DNA of 64,000 bases from Leptoclinus maculatus. Lineage: Eukaryota; Chordata; Actinopteri; Perciformes; Stichaeidae. This document shows, one piece after another, positions 1 through 64,000 of the stretch (positions are counted from its first letter, which is position 1; each line of letters begins with the position of its first letter). A model generated the notes under the pieces. That model searched no databases, had not been told where the DNA came from, and saw only the letters and a program-made list of their open reading frames with translations. Where the stretch lies: positions 26,420,447 through 26,484,446 of the forward strand of contig JAVDOI010000007.1 in assembly GCA_032191485.1 (NCBI GenBank). The letters are read 5' to 3'. Position numbers and translations under genes: made by a program.

Positions 1-1315
1 TTTTCCCGAGAAAACTTGACTCATCTCATATAACTGTCTCTGTCTGTCTCCAACATGTGTAAGTTCCTTCCAGAAAACTAGGACATGACAGACCTGTGAA
101 ATAAAACACTACCATTGAATGTGGTAAGATGGACTAGGAGTCAGAGTGCAGTGCTCATCTGAAAGAGTCGGACGGACGGGTCGATACGGACGTCTGAGTC
201 AGGACTTCACCGAGCGCTTCACTTAATGAGACGTCTTCCGTAAAAAGACGGGGAGAAAACGAGTACAACGGAGACGGAGGAAGGCGCAGAAGAAGGAGAA
301 AACGGATTGATGAACGAGTGAAGAGGAGAGTTTGGCTGCTGCTCAGACGGATTTTCACGGTGCCAGACTTTTGTTCCGTCTTTTTTCCTCCTGACTCACC
401 GAGACGTGACGTTCACTGGATACAGCAGCAGACAGTAAGGAAGGTTATTCCAATAATCTGTGGAGCGTAACGGTCTGCCGCTGTGACTCATCTATGATCA
501 TCTACAGAGGTGTCTGAGGAGCCGACCGGAGTCCAGCTCTTTACTGGTCCCAGTTGGGTCTTTTCATTTGGATACCGCTTGCTTCAACATTCCTTCACCG
601 ATAGATCTGAACACCATCAAACAATTTGAACAGATCATTCTTTAAAGATTAAAAAAGTAAAGTTTTCCTCCGGTTGGAGAGCTTTGTAGGCCGGATCAAG
701 AATTGGGAAGTCTTCTTTATACAAGCTAGCTAACAATCGAGCTACATCCGTGATAAATGTGCTGCTGTGCAGGTTGTTGTAAGTCAACAACTCTTAAATC
801 CACCACAGACTGGATATGAGAAGTGGACGTAGCCGGCGGAAACTTTCGGTTCTAAAAAGTGAAGCGAACGCTGAAGTGTCTTAAAGCTGCATTCTCTCTA
901 ATGTCCACCAGGGGGCGACTCCTCTGGTTCTATAGAAGTCTATGAGAAAATGACTCTACTTCTCTCTTGATTTATTACCTCAGTAAACATTGTAAACATG
1001 AGTTTATGGTCTCAATCTCTAGTTTCAAGTCTTCTTCAATACAGCATGATGTTCATTTAGTACATGATGGTCCATTTAGAGTCAAACAGACTCTAATTGA
1101 TTCAGATTCAGTCAAAAATACTTATTCTATAAACATGTCCTGGCCTACATGTTCCCTCCCGGCGGTGTGACTCACATCCTGGTACATCGCTGCCCACGCT
1201 GCACACGCATCCAAAACTGATTTCTGAGGCTCTTTCATGCACCAAATTTGTTCCGATTCTGCTTTTCTGAGCGAACAACAGACTCTGGTTTGTACAGGTT
1301 TGTACAGGTTTGTAC
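1..1315. other. Part of cttnbp2 intron 11
   Basis: This lies downstream of the exon 11 donor. It holds a dispersed-element copy at 807-1104 and three tandem 10-bp units at the donor. I found no reading frame resembling the next CTTNBP2 exon on the minus strand and nothing recognisable in 1-800. Confidence 0.7.
807..1104 (+). mobile_element. Dispersed element copy 1 (5' part)
   Basis: It begins with the terminal phrase AGACTGGATATGAGAAGTGG (807) and continues through CTGCATTCTCTCTAATG, the CCACCAGGGGGCGA box (905-918) and GTAAACATGAGTTTATGG. It stops near GAGTCAAACAGACT. It shares a long near-identical core with nine other copies in this window, which identifies the family. The class is inferred to be a non-autonomous DNA transposon. 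Confidence 0.85.
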
Positions 1316-54155
<52,840 letters not shown>

Positions 54156-54560
54156 CTTCGTACTGTAGCGGTCTCTGCTTGGAGCGAGGGCGCATCCGGC
54201 GCTCGTTAACTATTGCGCTGCTGAGCGCAAATCACGTTACGCGCGGGCATTGAAAGGAAAGAGAGAGAGAGAGAGAGAGAAGAAGAGAGAGAGAGAGAGA
54301 GATGAGATTTGACAAATTGAAGGAGCTGTGATTAAAGGTTGGTCTCCGCTGTGGGGAAAAATAAAGCCCTCAGCCGATGTGTGCGCGGGCCGCTACTGCT
54401 GCTGCTGCTGCTGCTGCAGCGGGGGAAGCGGGCAGTCGTGTGGGCGTGGACCGAACGACCGACCGACAGAGAAGAAAAACCCAGATGCGAAGCCCCGGTG
54501 CGCTCCCAACTGGAGAGGAGGCGGTGCGTCGCCGACACACAGAGAGAGAGATTGACAGCA
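54156..54560 (-). promoter_or_regulatory. Probable 5' UTR and CpG-rich promoter region of cttnbp2
   Basis: Upstream of the start codon the DNA becomes GC- and CpG-rich (GCGCGCG-like clusters at 54180-54250 and 54370-54540), unlike the AT-rich flank beyond 54600. It contains an AG tract at 54251-54302 (CT-rich on the sense strand) and a CTG/CAG triplet run near 54391-54418. No clear TATA box is seen. The transcription start cannot be fixed from sequence, and an upstream non-coding exon cannot be excluded. Confidence 0.45.
54251..54302. repeat. (AG)n tract in the cttnbp2 5' region
   Basis: About 50 bp of AG repeats with an AAGAAG break, 95-150 bp upstream of the start codon. On the sense strand it is a CT-rich tract in the likely 5' UTR or core promoter. 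Confidence 0.95.
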
Positions 54561-55436
54561 GCATTTGTCGGCCCTCCGAAGCTGTAAAAGAACCCAGTGA
54601 GCGGTTCAGGGACCCGAAGGAACCGGTGCACCAATAATATGACAAAGTGAATAAAGATATTTCAAAATAGGTTAATAATAATAATAAACTTTGCAAATCA
54701 CCTAATCGCTCTATTACCTTTTAAATTGACAGACATCATATGTAGATAGACATTTAAAATAAACGACTTCCACGTGTAATTTATACTAATTTTAAGTAAA
54801 AGGAATTACTAATACTCAAATAATTAATAAGGTAGCAATTTGCATGGAAGGTAGAATAGAATCAATAGCTTGAATAATGTAATTTGAACTTCATATCGCC
54901 ACAACTTTTGGATTCATATTAAGTTAGTTTAACTTAATTAAGCTCATGTGAGGTCGAGGCAAATCATGTTGGTTGCACTTAATTTATTAGGGTCAGTCAG
55001 ATTATAACAGACTCATAGGATTAACTCAATAATGCCAGAGTTGGGAATACTTAAAAAGATCTATGTAAATTGTTACCTTAACTTTTTAAGTTCAGCGAGT
55101 GAATTATTTTTCAGCGTGTGTGTAATTCATGGCAGAGTTTAAATGGGGTCAAAAAAGTATTTGTCTCTCGCCGTGACTGTTGGGCCCACATCTTCACAGA
55201 GACCTGGATCCATGGTGGTCCAGGATCAAGCTGCACTTGACGGACAGAGTGCAGGACTCTGGTGGGACCAGAAGAGGTGGACTGCTTGGTGCTCAAACAT
55301 CAGTCAAAGTCGATGGACAATATTTTCCTCATGTTTAATAAAGTAAAGATGTCGGCCATATTATCTGACCAGAGAATGTTTTTTTGTTGCTGCTGTTTAC
55401 ATTCCTGATGATGCAAATTTATAAAAATGCACTGCA

Positions 55437-55530
55437 GGAATGTACTACTGTGTTTGTTGTGTTACCAATGGGCTACAACTGAATTTGGTTGCGCATCCCT
55501 GTGTTGCATAATGACAATAAATGACCCTTG
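55437..55530 (+). mobile_element. Retroelement-like 3' end, sister of the 16.9 kb copy
   Basis: TTGTGTTACCAATGGGCTAC and GCGCATCCCTGTGTTGCATA, followed by AATGACAATAAATGACCC and a TTGAATCC-type two-unit tail. An AATAAA signal followed by a short tandem tail suggests a non-LTR element. Confidence 0.55.
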
Positions 55531-56338
55531 AATCCTTGAATTATAGCGACACATTATGCTCAAAATGATCCTTTACAGTTCGACGACGTAGGTTTCAATG
55601 GCGCTCTGAAAACGCGACCTTTGACAATTTACTCTCACTCTGCAGGTGAGAGTTTTTATTTGACGGCCTTACATGCGTAAAAAACAAAAAAGCAAAGGCT
55701 TCAGACCGAAACCCCCCCCCCCCCCCCACGTTAATCTCACACGAGTCGATGCTCAGAGTTCAAATCTCTCAGCTCCGGGTCTGTTTATCCCAGAGGAGCA
55801 GAGAGAGAGGGATACGGGGCCCTCTCAGCTCCCAGATGTGGCGTTTAGGATTAGCGGACCGCTGATCCAGCCTGGTCACCCAGAATGAGGTTATTAAAGC
55901 CCTATTTAGGTCAAGCGTTTTTTGATCGACATTCGCCGGTTACAATGAGAGCATGTAGCCGTGTGTATATATTCAAGAAAATATACTGGAAAAGAAACGG
56001 GAACATCTTTTTGTATTTAGTATTTTGAGTTGTTTGGATCAAGAAAAAGCAGTTTTCTTAGTTTTGACCTGCTGCAGCTGTAGCGTAGCAAGAATAGAAA
56101 AAGAAAAGAAAATTAGAGTCATAAATGTGATGAAATATGTTTTAAGTGTAAACAGCTCACTAATGATGAGGTGATACTGAAAGCAAAGCGAAAACAAATG
56201 TTGTCTTTTCCCTTCCACACGTTGCTTTCAAAAAGCTTTTTTATGGTGTTTTTCCTGATCATCGTGTCTGCAGAAAGCTCACAACTCTTTTTAACCGCAG
56301 AGGAATTTCAGACGTGAATTTCAATCTTTCCCACAGAA

Positions 56339-56393
<55 letters not shown>

Positions 56394-56966
56394 TTTTTTT
56401 CTATTCTTGTCGTGTCAAATCCCAAACCTGTGTGTAAACTTCAGACGGATCAACAGAGATGGAGCTGTCATGTGGAGATAATCCCCCCCCCCCCCTCCCT
56501 CTGACAGGAAGCTCGTCATTAGCCAGCGATTATGGGGGACGACGGATGATAAGGCTTGGAAACGACGACCCCCAACCTCCTCTTCCTCCTCTTCCTCATT
56601 TCAGTTGAACTTAAAAGTTTCTCCTTGTGAGTTCCAGGAAGTTTTGTGATTATCTGTTGTAGTTTGTGAACAAAGATGATTAAATAATACAAAATTATAA
56701 GAAAATAAATACATTAAAATATAATGCATATACATAGATGTTTATTTGCGTCTGTAGATTTCTCCTAAAATCATCAAAAGTTACAATTAGATAATGCCTC
56801 ATTTGCATATTTAAACATTTGCACATTTTCAGAAAACGTAATACAAAAAAGATGGTTTCTGCTGTATTCAAAAGGTCCCGTCGTAAGGAGGGGTGTTATT
56901 TCTAAATTTGAGACTAGTAGTTATGATCTTTAATTCAGAGACGCTTATTACGTCGTGAACACAGAA

Positions 56967-57006
<40 letters not shown>

Positions 57007-57279
57007 TCATTTGTCATTCTCCAGAAAAGGCTGAGGTGACACTTGATTGACACTTTTATATTCTCTACCTGCCCGATCCTGTTCACACAGCCGGAGGGCT
57101 GGAGGCGACTGTGACCAGCATTACAAGTCTCTCATGAACAGATAACAGAGAATCTCATTCATAGCTACGCGATCGGTAGATTTAGACTCCACCTGACTTA
57201 ACCGACTAATGGAGGAAACTGTAGCATTCAGGAGGAAACCCAGAAACCCCCCAAAAAACAGGGATGAATCCAGGCAGCG

Positions 57280-57387
57280 ACCTGCATTTTCTCTAGTGTC
57301 CACCAGGGGGCGACTCCTCTGGTTGTATAGAAGTCTATGAGAAAATGACTCTACTTCTCTCTTGATTTATTACCTCAGTAAACATGT
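57280..57387 (+). mobile_element. Dispersed element copy 9, short
   Basis: A fragment with an intact box (57300-57313) and the TATAGAAGTCTATGAGAAAA core, breaking off after CAGTAAACATG. Confidence 0.85.
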
Positions 57388-58127
57388 ATGTCTTGGTCAG
57401 CATGAACCAACAGGTTTGTTGCTGTTTTGGTCTTTTTATAGCATTCGTTGAAAAATCTATAACATTGCCTTTGCCTTTGACACTGAGCCTCTGTCACAGC
57501 TTTCGGTCACACTTCCGCTATACTCACACATTTCCATTATTAGACCTCACCTTGACAGTGTCCTTCCCCTGTCAAAGCCATCATACATTGTGAAAGACCT
57601 TTTGATCTGTTTCATCCATCCTGTGAACCGAGGACGATGCAGACTGTACTATTTACAAGCAGCTGAAGGGAACTACTGTTCTCACCCACTCGATGAATCA
57701 AAGTCAAATGTGGCTAATCATATTTGTTGTAATTGGCCTGACTGGCGTTTAAGGAGGGGTGCCTGCGCCCTCACAGGGGAAACTGTTGATACGAGGCGGG
57801 GGGGGGGGGTTTACTGATCACCCTGCCTCCAAGATCAGCATCTCAAATGATGTTAAGACCTTCAGGAACATCGGCGACATATGAAGCATGTGAATGCTGA
57901 TGTGAGGAACAGTCATCATAGAGATGGACATTTTTTTACTCACATTTAGTCTTACTTTTAAGCACATAGGCAGAAAGTTTCTACTGTTAGAGGGTTCTTC
58001 TTGAAGGCACATAACAAAGGAGATATCTTATCAAATAAAACAAATCATTTTGTATTACATTTACAGCATATTCCCTTTTCTTGCATTTCTTACACATTAT
58101 ACAGAATATATTGACATCTCTGATATA

Positions 58128-58186
58128 GACAGTGATGGAAGTATTTAAATCTTTTACATGAGTACAAAATTGCAATATTACAGTGT
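58128..58186 (+). repeat. Fragment of a common fish repeat
   Basis: ACAGTGATGGAAGTATTTAA, TCTTTTACATGAGTACAAAA resembles the frequent CAGTGGTGGAAGAAGTACTC… repeat of teleosts. A related fragment in reverse orientation lies at about 60600-60665. Confidence 0.5.
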
Positions 58187-58187
58187 A

Positions 58188-59050
58188 AAGAGACTTGAGA
58201 CTTGACTTGGACTCTAACTCATGAACTTGAGACTTGGACTTCACCCTCAAAGACTTGGTCTCTCGCTCAAAGACTTGAGACTTGACTTGGACTCCAGCTC
58301 AAAGACTTGAGACTTGACTTGGACTATCACTCAAAGACTTGAGACTTGACTTGGACTATAGCTCAAAGACTTGAGACTTGACTTGGACTATCACTCAAAG
58401 ACTTGAGACTTGACTTGGACTATAGCTCAAAGACTTGAGACTTGACTTGGACTATAGCTCAAAGACTTGAGACTTGACTTGGACTATCACTCAAAGACTT
58501 GAGACTTGACTTGGACTATAGCTCAAAGACTTGAGACTTGACTTGGACTATAGCTCAAAGACTTGAGACTTGACTTGGACTATCACTCAAAGACTTGAGA
58601 CTTGACTTGGACTATAGCTCAAAGACTTGAGACTTGACTTGGACTATCACTCAAAGACTTGAGACTTGACTTGGACTATAGCTCAAAGACTTGAGACTTG
58701 ACTTGGACTATAGCTCAAAGACTTGAGACTTGACTTGGACTATAGCTCAAAGACTTGAGACTTGACTTGGACTATAGCTCAAAGACTTGAGACTTGACTT
58801 GGACTATAGCTCAAAGACTTGACACTTGACTTGGACTATCACTCAAAGACTTGAGACTTGACTTGGACTATCACTCAAAGACTTGAGACTTGACTTGGAC
58901 TATAGCTCAAAGACTTGAGACTTGACTTGGACTATCGGTCAAAGACTTGAGACTTGACGCTCAAAGACTTGAGACTTGAACTATCGTTCAAAGACTTGAG
59001 ACTTGACTTGAACTATCGCTCAAAGACTTGAGACTTGACTTAGACTCTCT
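58188..59050. repeat. 32-bp minisatellite, about 27 copies
   Basis: The unit AAAGACTTGAGACTTGACTT plus GGACTATAGCTC recurs every 32 bp. Two main variants differ at the TATAGCTC/TATCACTC positions. Edge copies are diverged, with TCTAACTC, TCCAGCTC and TATCGCTC types. The unit is itself built of a shorter ACTTGAG/ACTTGACTT motif. Confidence 0.97.
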
Positions 59051-59639
59051 AGACTTCTACTTGTGAGCCCCTCAGGTACAAACACCTTCAAATTGTACTG
59101 CTGTACAGTCCCGTCATTGTGAACAGATCACTGTGTCAGCTGTGCAGTGTTTTCTGCTGGCAGTGATCCGTGGATGACCCCTAAACCTCGTCCACAGGGT
59201 CCATTACAGGAAGGGCGAGCAGGGAAGTGAGGACAGGACAGAGGCCCGGAGCTGAAACCATGACCATCAGAGGAGGACCGGGAGGAACCGGAGGTGAGGG
59301 GACAGACACTGATGGATGAGGCCGGAGTCGGGGAGCAAGCACCAGAACCCCCCCCCCCCCCCCCCCCACCCCCCCACCCCTCGCCTCAATCCACTTGGCT
59401 CATATTAACTCGCTCATTGTTGGGACACAGCAGGACACAATGACTCCCTTTTTGTTGAGGAGGGCGTAGCGGACTGAGAGGGCGGCCGGTCGGCCATCAC
59501 TGGGCCCTGTGTGCTGTGTCCTCTGAGGCCAGCAGGCAGACAGGAAAGACATAAAAAGAGTGAGACAGCGAGCCCCCGGATCCCATATCCTGGCCAGAGC
59601 TTCAAATGGGAGGACGTGGTGTTAGTGACTCCACTGACA

Positions 59640-59793
59640 GAGAGAGAGAGAGAGAGAGAGAGAGGAAACGCAGGCGAGGAGGAGGATGAGAGTTGGGATC
59701 TGGGCCACATCTCCGTCTGATTGTCCCTGAGGGGCTGCCAGTAGCTGAACCAGACCTCTGTTCAGTCCCTGCTGATCTGAAGTCAGCGCTGCT

Positions 59794-59825
<32 letters not shown>
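59640..59825. repeat. (AG)n and (CT)n pair
   Basis: (AG)n at 59640-59664 and (CT)n at 59799-59825 are inverted complements about 135 bp apart. Confidence 0.94.
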
Positions 59826-59831
<6 letters not shown>

Positions 59832-60364
59832 CGTCAATGTCTTCTCTTCACTTTCTCCCTCACACTGTGCCTCTCTGTCTCTCCACTGTCTCATGACCGT
59901 GGAGTGGAGGGAGCAGGTGCGTCCTCTAAACAGTGAAAGGCTGCAGTCACAACGTTTTTATCCCAATTTCGAGGAAACGTTCGACTGCACTTAAGTCGTA
60001 GTTATCTCCTTAAAAACGCTAGAAGACTGGTTTCACATTAATCTGCTGAAGGGAGAGAGTTTCACTTTAAATCAGAGTTTAACACGCGTGAGGATGTTTT
60101 TGTAGAAGTGAAAACAACCAGTGCACATAAACTGAGATTTTGGTCTATTTATCTTCTTTCAGACTAGTGGAAAGAAAACATCCAAAATACACATTTAGGT
60201 GTTTATTTTACCACTTTGTCTATTTTGTAATGGCTGTTGACAGTATTTTCTTATTTATAGACCAATATTATATTCTGTAATAATCAACTGGGCGAGTTTA
60301 ATGGTGGTCTTTTAACCCTACTCACCTGTAGTGAGTATTTTGATGTTTTAAAACAACGACCAAC

Positions 60365-60665
60365 TAACCACAAGTAACTAAGTACATTTTAATCGAGCAT
60401 TGTTCTTCTTACGTACAATTTGTGAGGTACTTTGATTTTGTGCTACTTCATACATATGCTTCACACAATTAAGAGGGATTTGTTGTACTTTATGCCTCAT
60501 GTCACCAATTTGGAAGCTTGAGTGACAGTTTAAAGTCATGATTTTACAAACAGAAGAAGATAATCTTGAATCTGTTTCCTTGTCACATTAACATTACATG
60601 TTACACTACTTTTACTTTCAATAGAGTATTTTTAAATGATACTATACTTCTTCTACCACTGATGA
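60365..60665. repeat. Degenerate fish repeat fragments
   Basis: AAGTAACTAAGTACATTTTA at about 60372 is the start of a well-known fish repeat. The segment at 60600-60665 reads in reverse complement as CATCAGTGGTAGAAGAAGTA, the start of a related one. Confidence 0.5.
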
Positions 60666-61167
60666 AACGACATCCTTGCTTGCGGACGTCCTACTCCTAT
60701 TTTCTATATCTTGAATTATATTCACTGTTGCCCGTTTGAGGGATTTTTCCTCACATTAATACATTTCGTCCACCTCAGTGTGATTAAAAACATCACAGCA
60801 CTGAACTTTCAGCCGATACAGTGCTGATGTCACACCGTTTATCTTTCATTCGACTCCAAACCTCTTTGTTCTGAGGGATTTAAAGAATTAGTAGCACGTA
60901 CGCAGTACAATGCACAGTGTACTGAGGAATCTGTGCTTCTCTGAGACACCTATCGTGTGCACATTGTAGAAGAATGGTCAGAATGCACGCTGATGTAACC
61001 AGTTCTTCAAACACGCACCTTGATGTTTTATGGGTCGGAAAAAAAGGATGGTAAATCTGCATAAGAGCAAACAAGATGAAGAGAATAAGAAGCTTCTGTC
61101 TCCATGTTGACAGGCGCTCTGGTAAATCTAATCTCTGCACTTTGGTCCCATCTGGTCTAACCATGCA

Positions 61168-61590
61168 ACGTCAGTTCTGAAGAGTGAAGCCGATGCGGAA
61201 GTGTGTTAAAGCTGCATTCTCTCTAATGTCCACCAGGGGGCGACTCCTCTGGTTGTATAGAAGTCTATGAGAAAATGACTCTACTTCTCTCTTGATTTAT
61301 TACCTCAGTAAACATTGTAAACATGAGTTTATGGTCTCAATCTCTAGTTTCAAGTCTTCTTCAATACAGCATGATGTTCATTTAGTCAATTATGATCCAT
61401 TTAGAGTCAAACAGACCATAAAAGCAGGGGATGCTTTAGGGCGGGGCTTACTGTGGGATTGACAGCTACCGGAGCCGTACACGACGTCTCTACGTCACTC
61501 CTACGCATTCCAAATATGGTCACTTCCGTTCACCGGTTGCAAAAAGTCAAGATGGCGACGGCCGTAATCCAAGATGGCGACGGCAAATTA
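61168..61590 (+). mobile_element. Dispersed element copy 10, near full length
   Basis: It runs from TTCTGAAGAGTGAAGCC through the intact box (61230-61243) and core to two successive AAGATGGCGACGG phrases (about 61548-61583). It is followed by a different repetitive stretch. Confidence 0.87.
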
Positions 61591-61599
61591 GCTAGTTTG

Positions 61600-61900
61600 C
61601 TAATTCAGGCATGCTTTAGGCGCATTTTCTGTAACCAATGTAGCATGAAATCATGGTGGACTTTGTTCCGTCATACAATATCATGGGGCCAATAAATACT
61701 TTTTCCCATTGATATACATTGGGAAAGAGACGTTTTTTTGTTTTTTATGTAAATCAACTTCCCTGTACGAATAGCCCTTTTTGAAATATTAGGTCCTAAA
61801 AGATGTAATTTGCATCCATGGTCCTCTCCTTCTGCGACAGCACTTTTCATCCGCACTGAGGTGTGTTGTGGCCATAACAACCAACAACAATCGCCATTTT
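61600..61900. repeat. Probable dispersed fish repeat next to element copy 10
   Basis: Phrases such as AATCATGGTGGACTTTGTTC, TTCCCATTGATATACATTGG and GTAATTTGCATCCATGGTCC look repetitive to me, but I cannot name the family. Confidence 0.35.
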
Positions 61901-62191
61901 TCTTTTGTGCTAGTCAAATGACCACGTAAAGCTGTTCAGTGTCCGCTCTCACTTTTATTCTATTTCTGTGGTCACAACCCTGATACTTGGCACTCGACTT
62001 CCTGCAGAGTGACACTCTTGTTCAGAGGAACCTGCCCTCGACTTCAGGTGCCAAGATGAGTCATCCAGAAACTTCAGCGCTGCACGAAGCCGCCGCCCCC
62101 CTCCAGCACAGTCTCCTCAAACGTTAGAGTCTACACGTTCTGCCAAAGTGTATATAAGAAGTGGAGAGGTCGCACAACGTATGTGCTTAGG

Positions 62192-62330
62192 TCAAGGCAA
62201 GTTTGTTTAGCATATGTTAACAACAAGGCAATTGGCTGAGCTTTACAAACGACATAAAACGGCATTGAGACAAGATATAAAAGAACATAAAACTCTTAAC
62301 AGGATCTAAAAAGAGTAGTTAAGTTAAGTT
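62192..62330 (+). repeat. Common fish repeat fragment
   Basis: GTCAAGGCAAGTTTGTTTAG and ACAACAAGGCAATTGGCTGA followed by GCTTTACAAACGACATAAAA follow the well-known fish repeat (AAGGCAAGTTTATTTGTATAG…CAATTCAAAGTGCTTTACA). Confidence 0.6.
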
Positions 62331-63654
62331 TGCTGACTTTTCTCCAAAAGTGTATAAAGGAAGCCAACATGGTCAAAATGCATGGAGTATATTTCACAAC
62401 GTGACAATGAAAATTGTGTGATTTCTATATATTTATTTATTATCACATTATTTATGTACATGCTGGATCTGGTTTTGCGTTATTTGTGGTGTCTTGCACG
62501 CATGAAACGATATAAACACTCAAAACTATTATTACTTATGAAACCATTGAGGATATTATCACTAATATTGCTGCTACTATTATATCATGAATAATAGTAC
62601 TGGTACTCATAGTGCTGTTGCTTTCACTTCTGCACCATACATAATACTATACATGCATATCCTCTAATGTCACATTCTCTTCTGGCCGGTCTTAAATCAC
62701 AATATAGGACCAAGTACACACACAACATGGTGCATCATCTGGCCTTCAGTAACAACTATTGTGACAACGTTTCCATTGTTCCTTCTCTGATTTAATCTGT
62801 AACTTCCTCTGAGAGTAAAAGTCCCGATGTGTCGCCGCCTCAGGGTGACAGACGGCCATTGATTCTCTGAGGAATGTGGGACGTCCAGTTTAGGACGGTT
62901 GACTTCAGGTAACTTCAGACGACTTTGAGGTGTAGTGGTTTGAAAAAGGGACGCATAACTTTAGTCTTAAACATGAATATTAAAACAATCCAAAGGTTTT
63001 AAATGTTTTCAATGCAGTATTTTACTGTGTCCCTGGTAATATATTCAAAAGAAACCACAGATCACTTGATATGGTAGCAGGTTTATTAAGTGTAAAAAAA
63101 CTGGGACTCACGATTTAATCCTGATAATCATCAAATGATGCTTCAAACTCCTGCTTTCATTTTTCATAGTTAAATACCACAAAATGATTATTAAACCTAC
63201 ATCGTATAATGTTTTACATTAATTCTCTATGTTTTTATATCAAATGACTCTTCAACCGTTGCTTTCTGATCAATAACATTGTTGATTTCATCAAACAGCA
63301 CATATGAGCAGATGGCCACAGCTACACAACCTGTACGACTTATGATTGTAAAATAGTACTTTATTTGCATATTTGTATCATTTCTGTGTTTGACGCATTT
63401 CTGGATTTGTTTGTATATTTGAATTCTCTCATGGACTAAAAAAGAAGAGTTTTTTTCCATGAAGCGTTCAGAGTTAAAGACACTGAGGACAGCTGCCTTC
63501 AGTGGCCTCAGGTAGAGATCATAGTTACATACTGGCTTCTTAAAGCAGTATTATGAAACTGAGGAAGTGTCGCCTCCTAGTGGATGATACGGGGAGGAGG
63601 TTTGACAGAGCAGCTGGTCACTGTTTTCATGCTCACTAACAATTCTGGTATTTA

Positions 63655-63840
63655 AAGCAGTGGTGCAAAGTAACTAAGTACATGAACTCAAGTACCGTAC
63701 TTAAGTACTATTTCTGGGGTACTTTTCTTTTCATTTCCTGCTACTTCATACTTCTACTCCACTACATCTCAGAGGTAGATTCACTACATGTATTTGATAA
63801 CTTTAGTAACTTTGTGGATTCAGGTTGTATAATAATATAA
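63655..63840 (+). repeat. Common fish repeat copy
   Basis: AAAGTAACTAAGTACATGAA, CTCAAGTACCGTACTTAAGT, then TTCATACTTCTACTCCACTA and CATCTCAGAGGTAGATTCAC. This is the widespread teleost repeat with AAGTAACTAAGTACATTTAC at its start. Confidence 0.65.
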
Positions 63841-64000
63841 TACAGTCTCACTCTTGGGGGAGAAACACCCCAAAGTCACAGCTTACTCACGGTCACACTG
63901 GTGAAAGGCACTCTGGGCCGATTCTGCTTCTAGTAGACTCCAGAGGAGAGAAGAAGAGTCCGGTTCGAACACTATATATATATATATCCAGCTGCACAGA

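Larger units (their letters stand above)
54561..64000. other. DNA upstream of cttnbp2, no gene recognised
   Basis: It consists of AT-rich DNA, dispersed-element copies 9 and 10, a 32-bp minisatellite (58.2-59.05 kb), (TA)n tracts (about 56343-56376 followed by a long T run, and 56970-57004), a C20 run (59348-59367) and several short fish repeats. I looked for LSM8-like coding sequence, expected from mammalian synteny, and did not see any. Confidence 0.7.

Noticed and set aside
1..1315. Exon 12 of cttnbp2
   Set aside because: No minus-strand segment resembles the next conserved part of CTTNBP2 with an acceptor in the required phase. It must lie further left.
58188..59050. CRISPR-like array
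   Set aside because: The units are contiguous head-to-tail 32-mers without unique spacers, in a vertebrate genome. It is a minisatellite.

Overview
The window is vertebrate, and almost certainly teleost, genomic DNA. There is one gene split by large GT-AG introns and no operon-like packing. Introns and flanks are full of (AC)n, (AG)n and poly-G/C tracts, minisatellites and short dispersed repeats of types I recognise from ray-finned fish.

The single supported protein-coding gene is on the minus strand: cttnbp2 (cortactin-binding protein 2), running from a start codon at 54155 leftwards off the window edge. I rebuilt eleven coding exons (54075-54155, 47382-47489, 22655-22885, 15303-16764, 11217-11531, 8648-8747, 6482-6635, 4834-5037, 3279-3396, 2771-3061, 1316-1411). 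Every junction is GT-AG, the reading frame is kept throughout, and the 3160 nt encode 1053 codons plus one base. In order the product has the CortBP2 N-terminal domain and coiled coil, a low-complexity/proline-rich centre with an SH3-ligand-like PPPIPPKKP motif, and six ankyrin repeats. The start of the conserved C-terminal region follows. The remaining C-terminal exons lie outside, to the left of base 1.

Layout: 1-16.8 kb holds exons 11 to 4 with short introns; 16.8-22.7 kb is intron 3; 22.9-47.4 kb is the 24.5 kb intron 2; 47.5-54.1 kb is intron 1; 54.1-54.6 kb is the CpG-rich 5' end; 54.6-64 kb is upstream DNA in which I see no gene. In mammals CFTR and LSM8 flank this gene, but I cannot find either here.

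The most interesting signals are not new genes. They are: (a) exon 9 (118 nt, frame-breaking if skipped) squeezed between two (GT)n tracts on the sense strand, the upstream one a 77-unit run that replaces the polypyrimidine tract and touches the acceptor AG; (b) a dispersed element present about ten times, with apparent inverted termini and a CTCF-core-like motif in most copies; (c) coding low-complexity insertions, a poly-Thr insertion inside ankyrin repeat 1 and a poly-Ala block after the coiled coil; (d) an unusual density of G/C homopolymers, one of which is the polypyrimidine tract of exon 7; and (e) several structured tandem arrays. I found no convincing undescribed multi-gene system.
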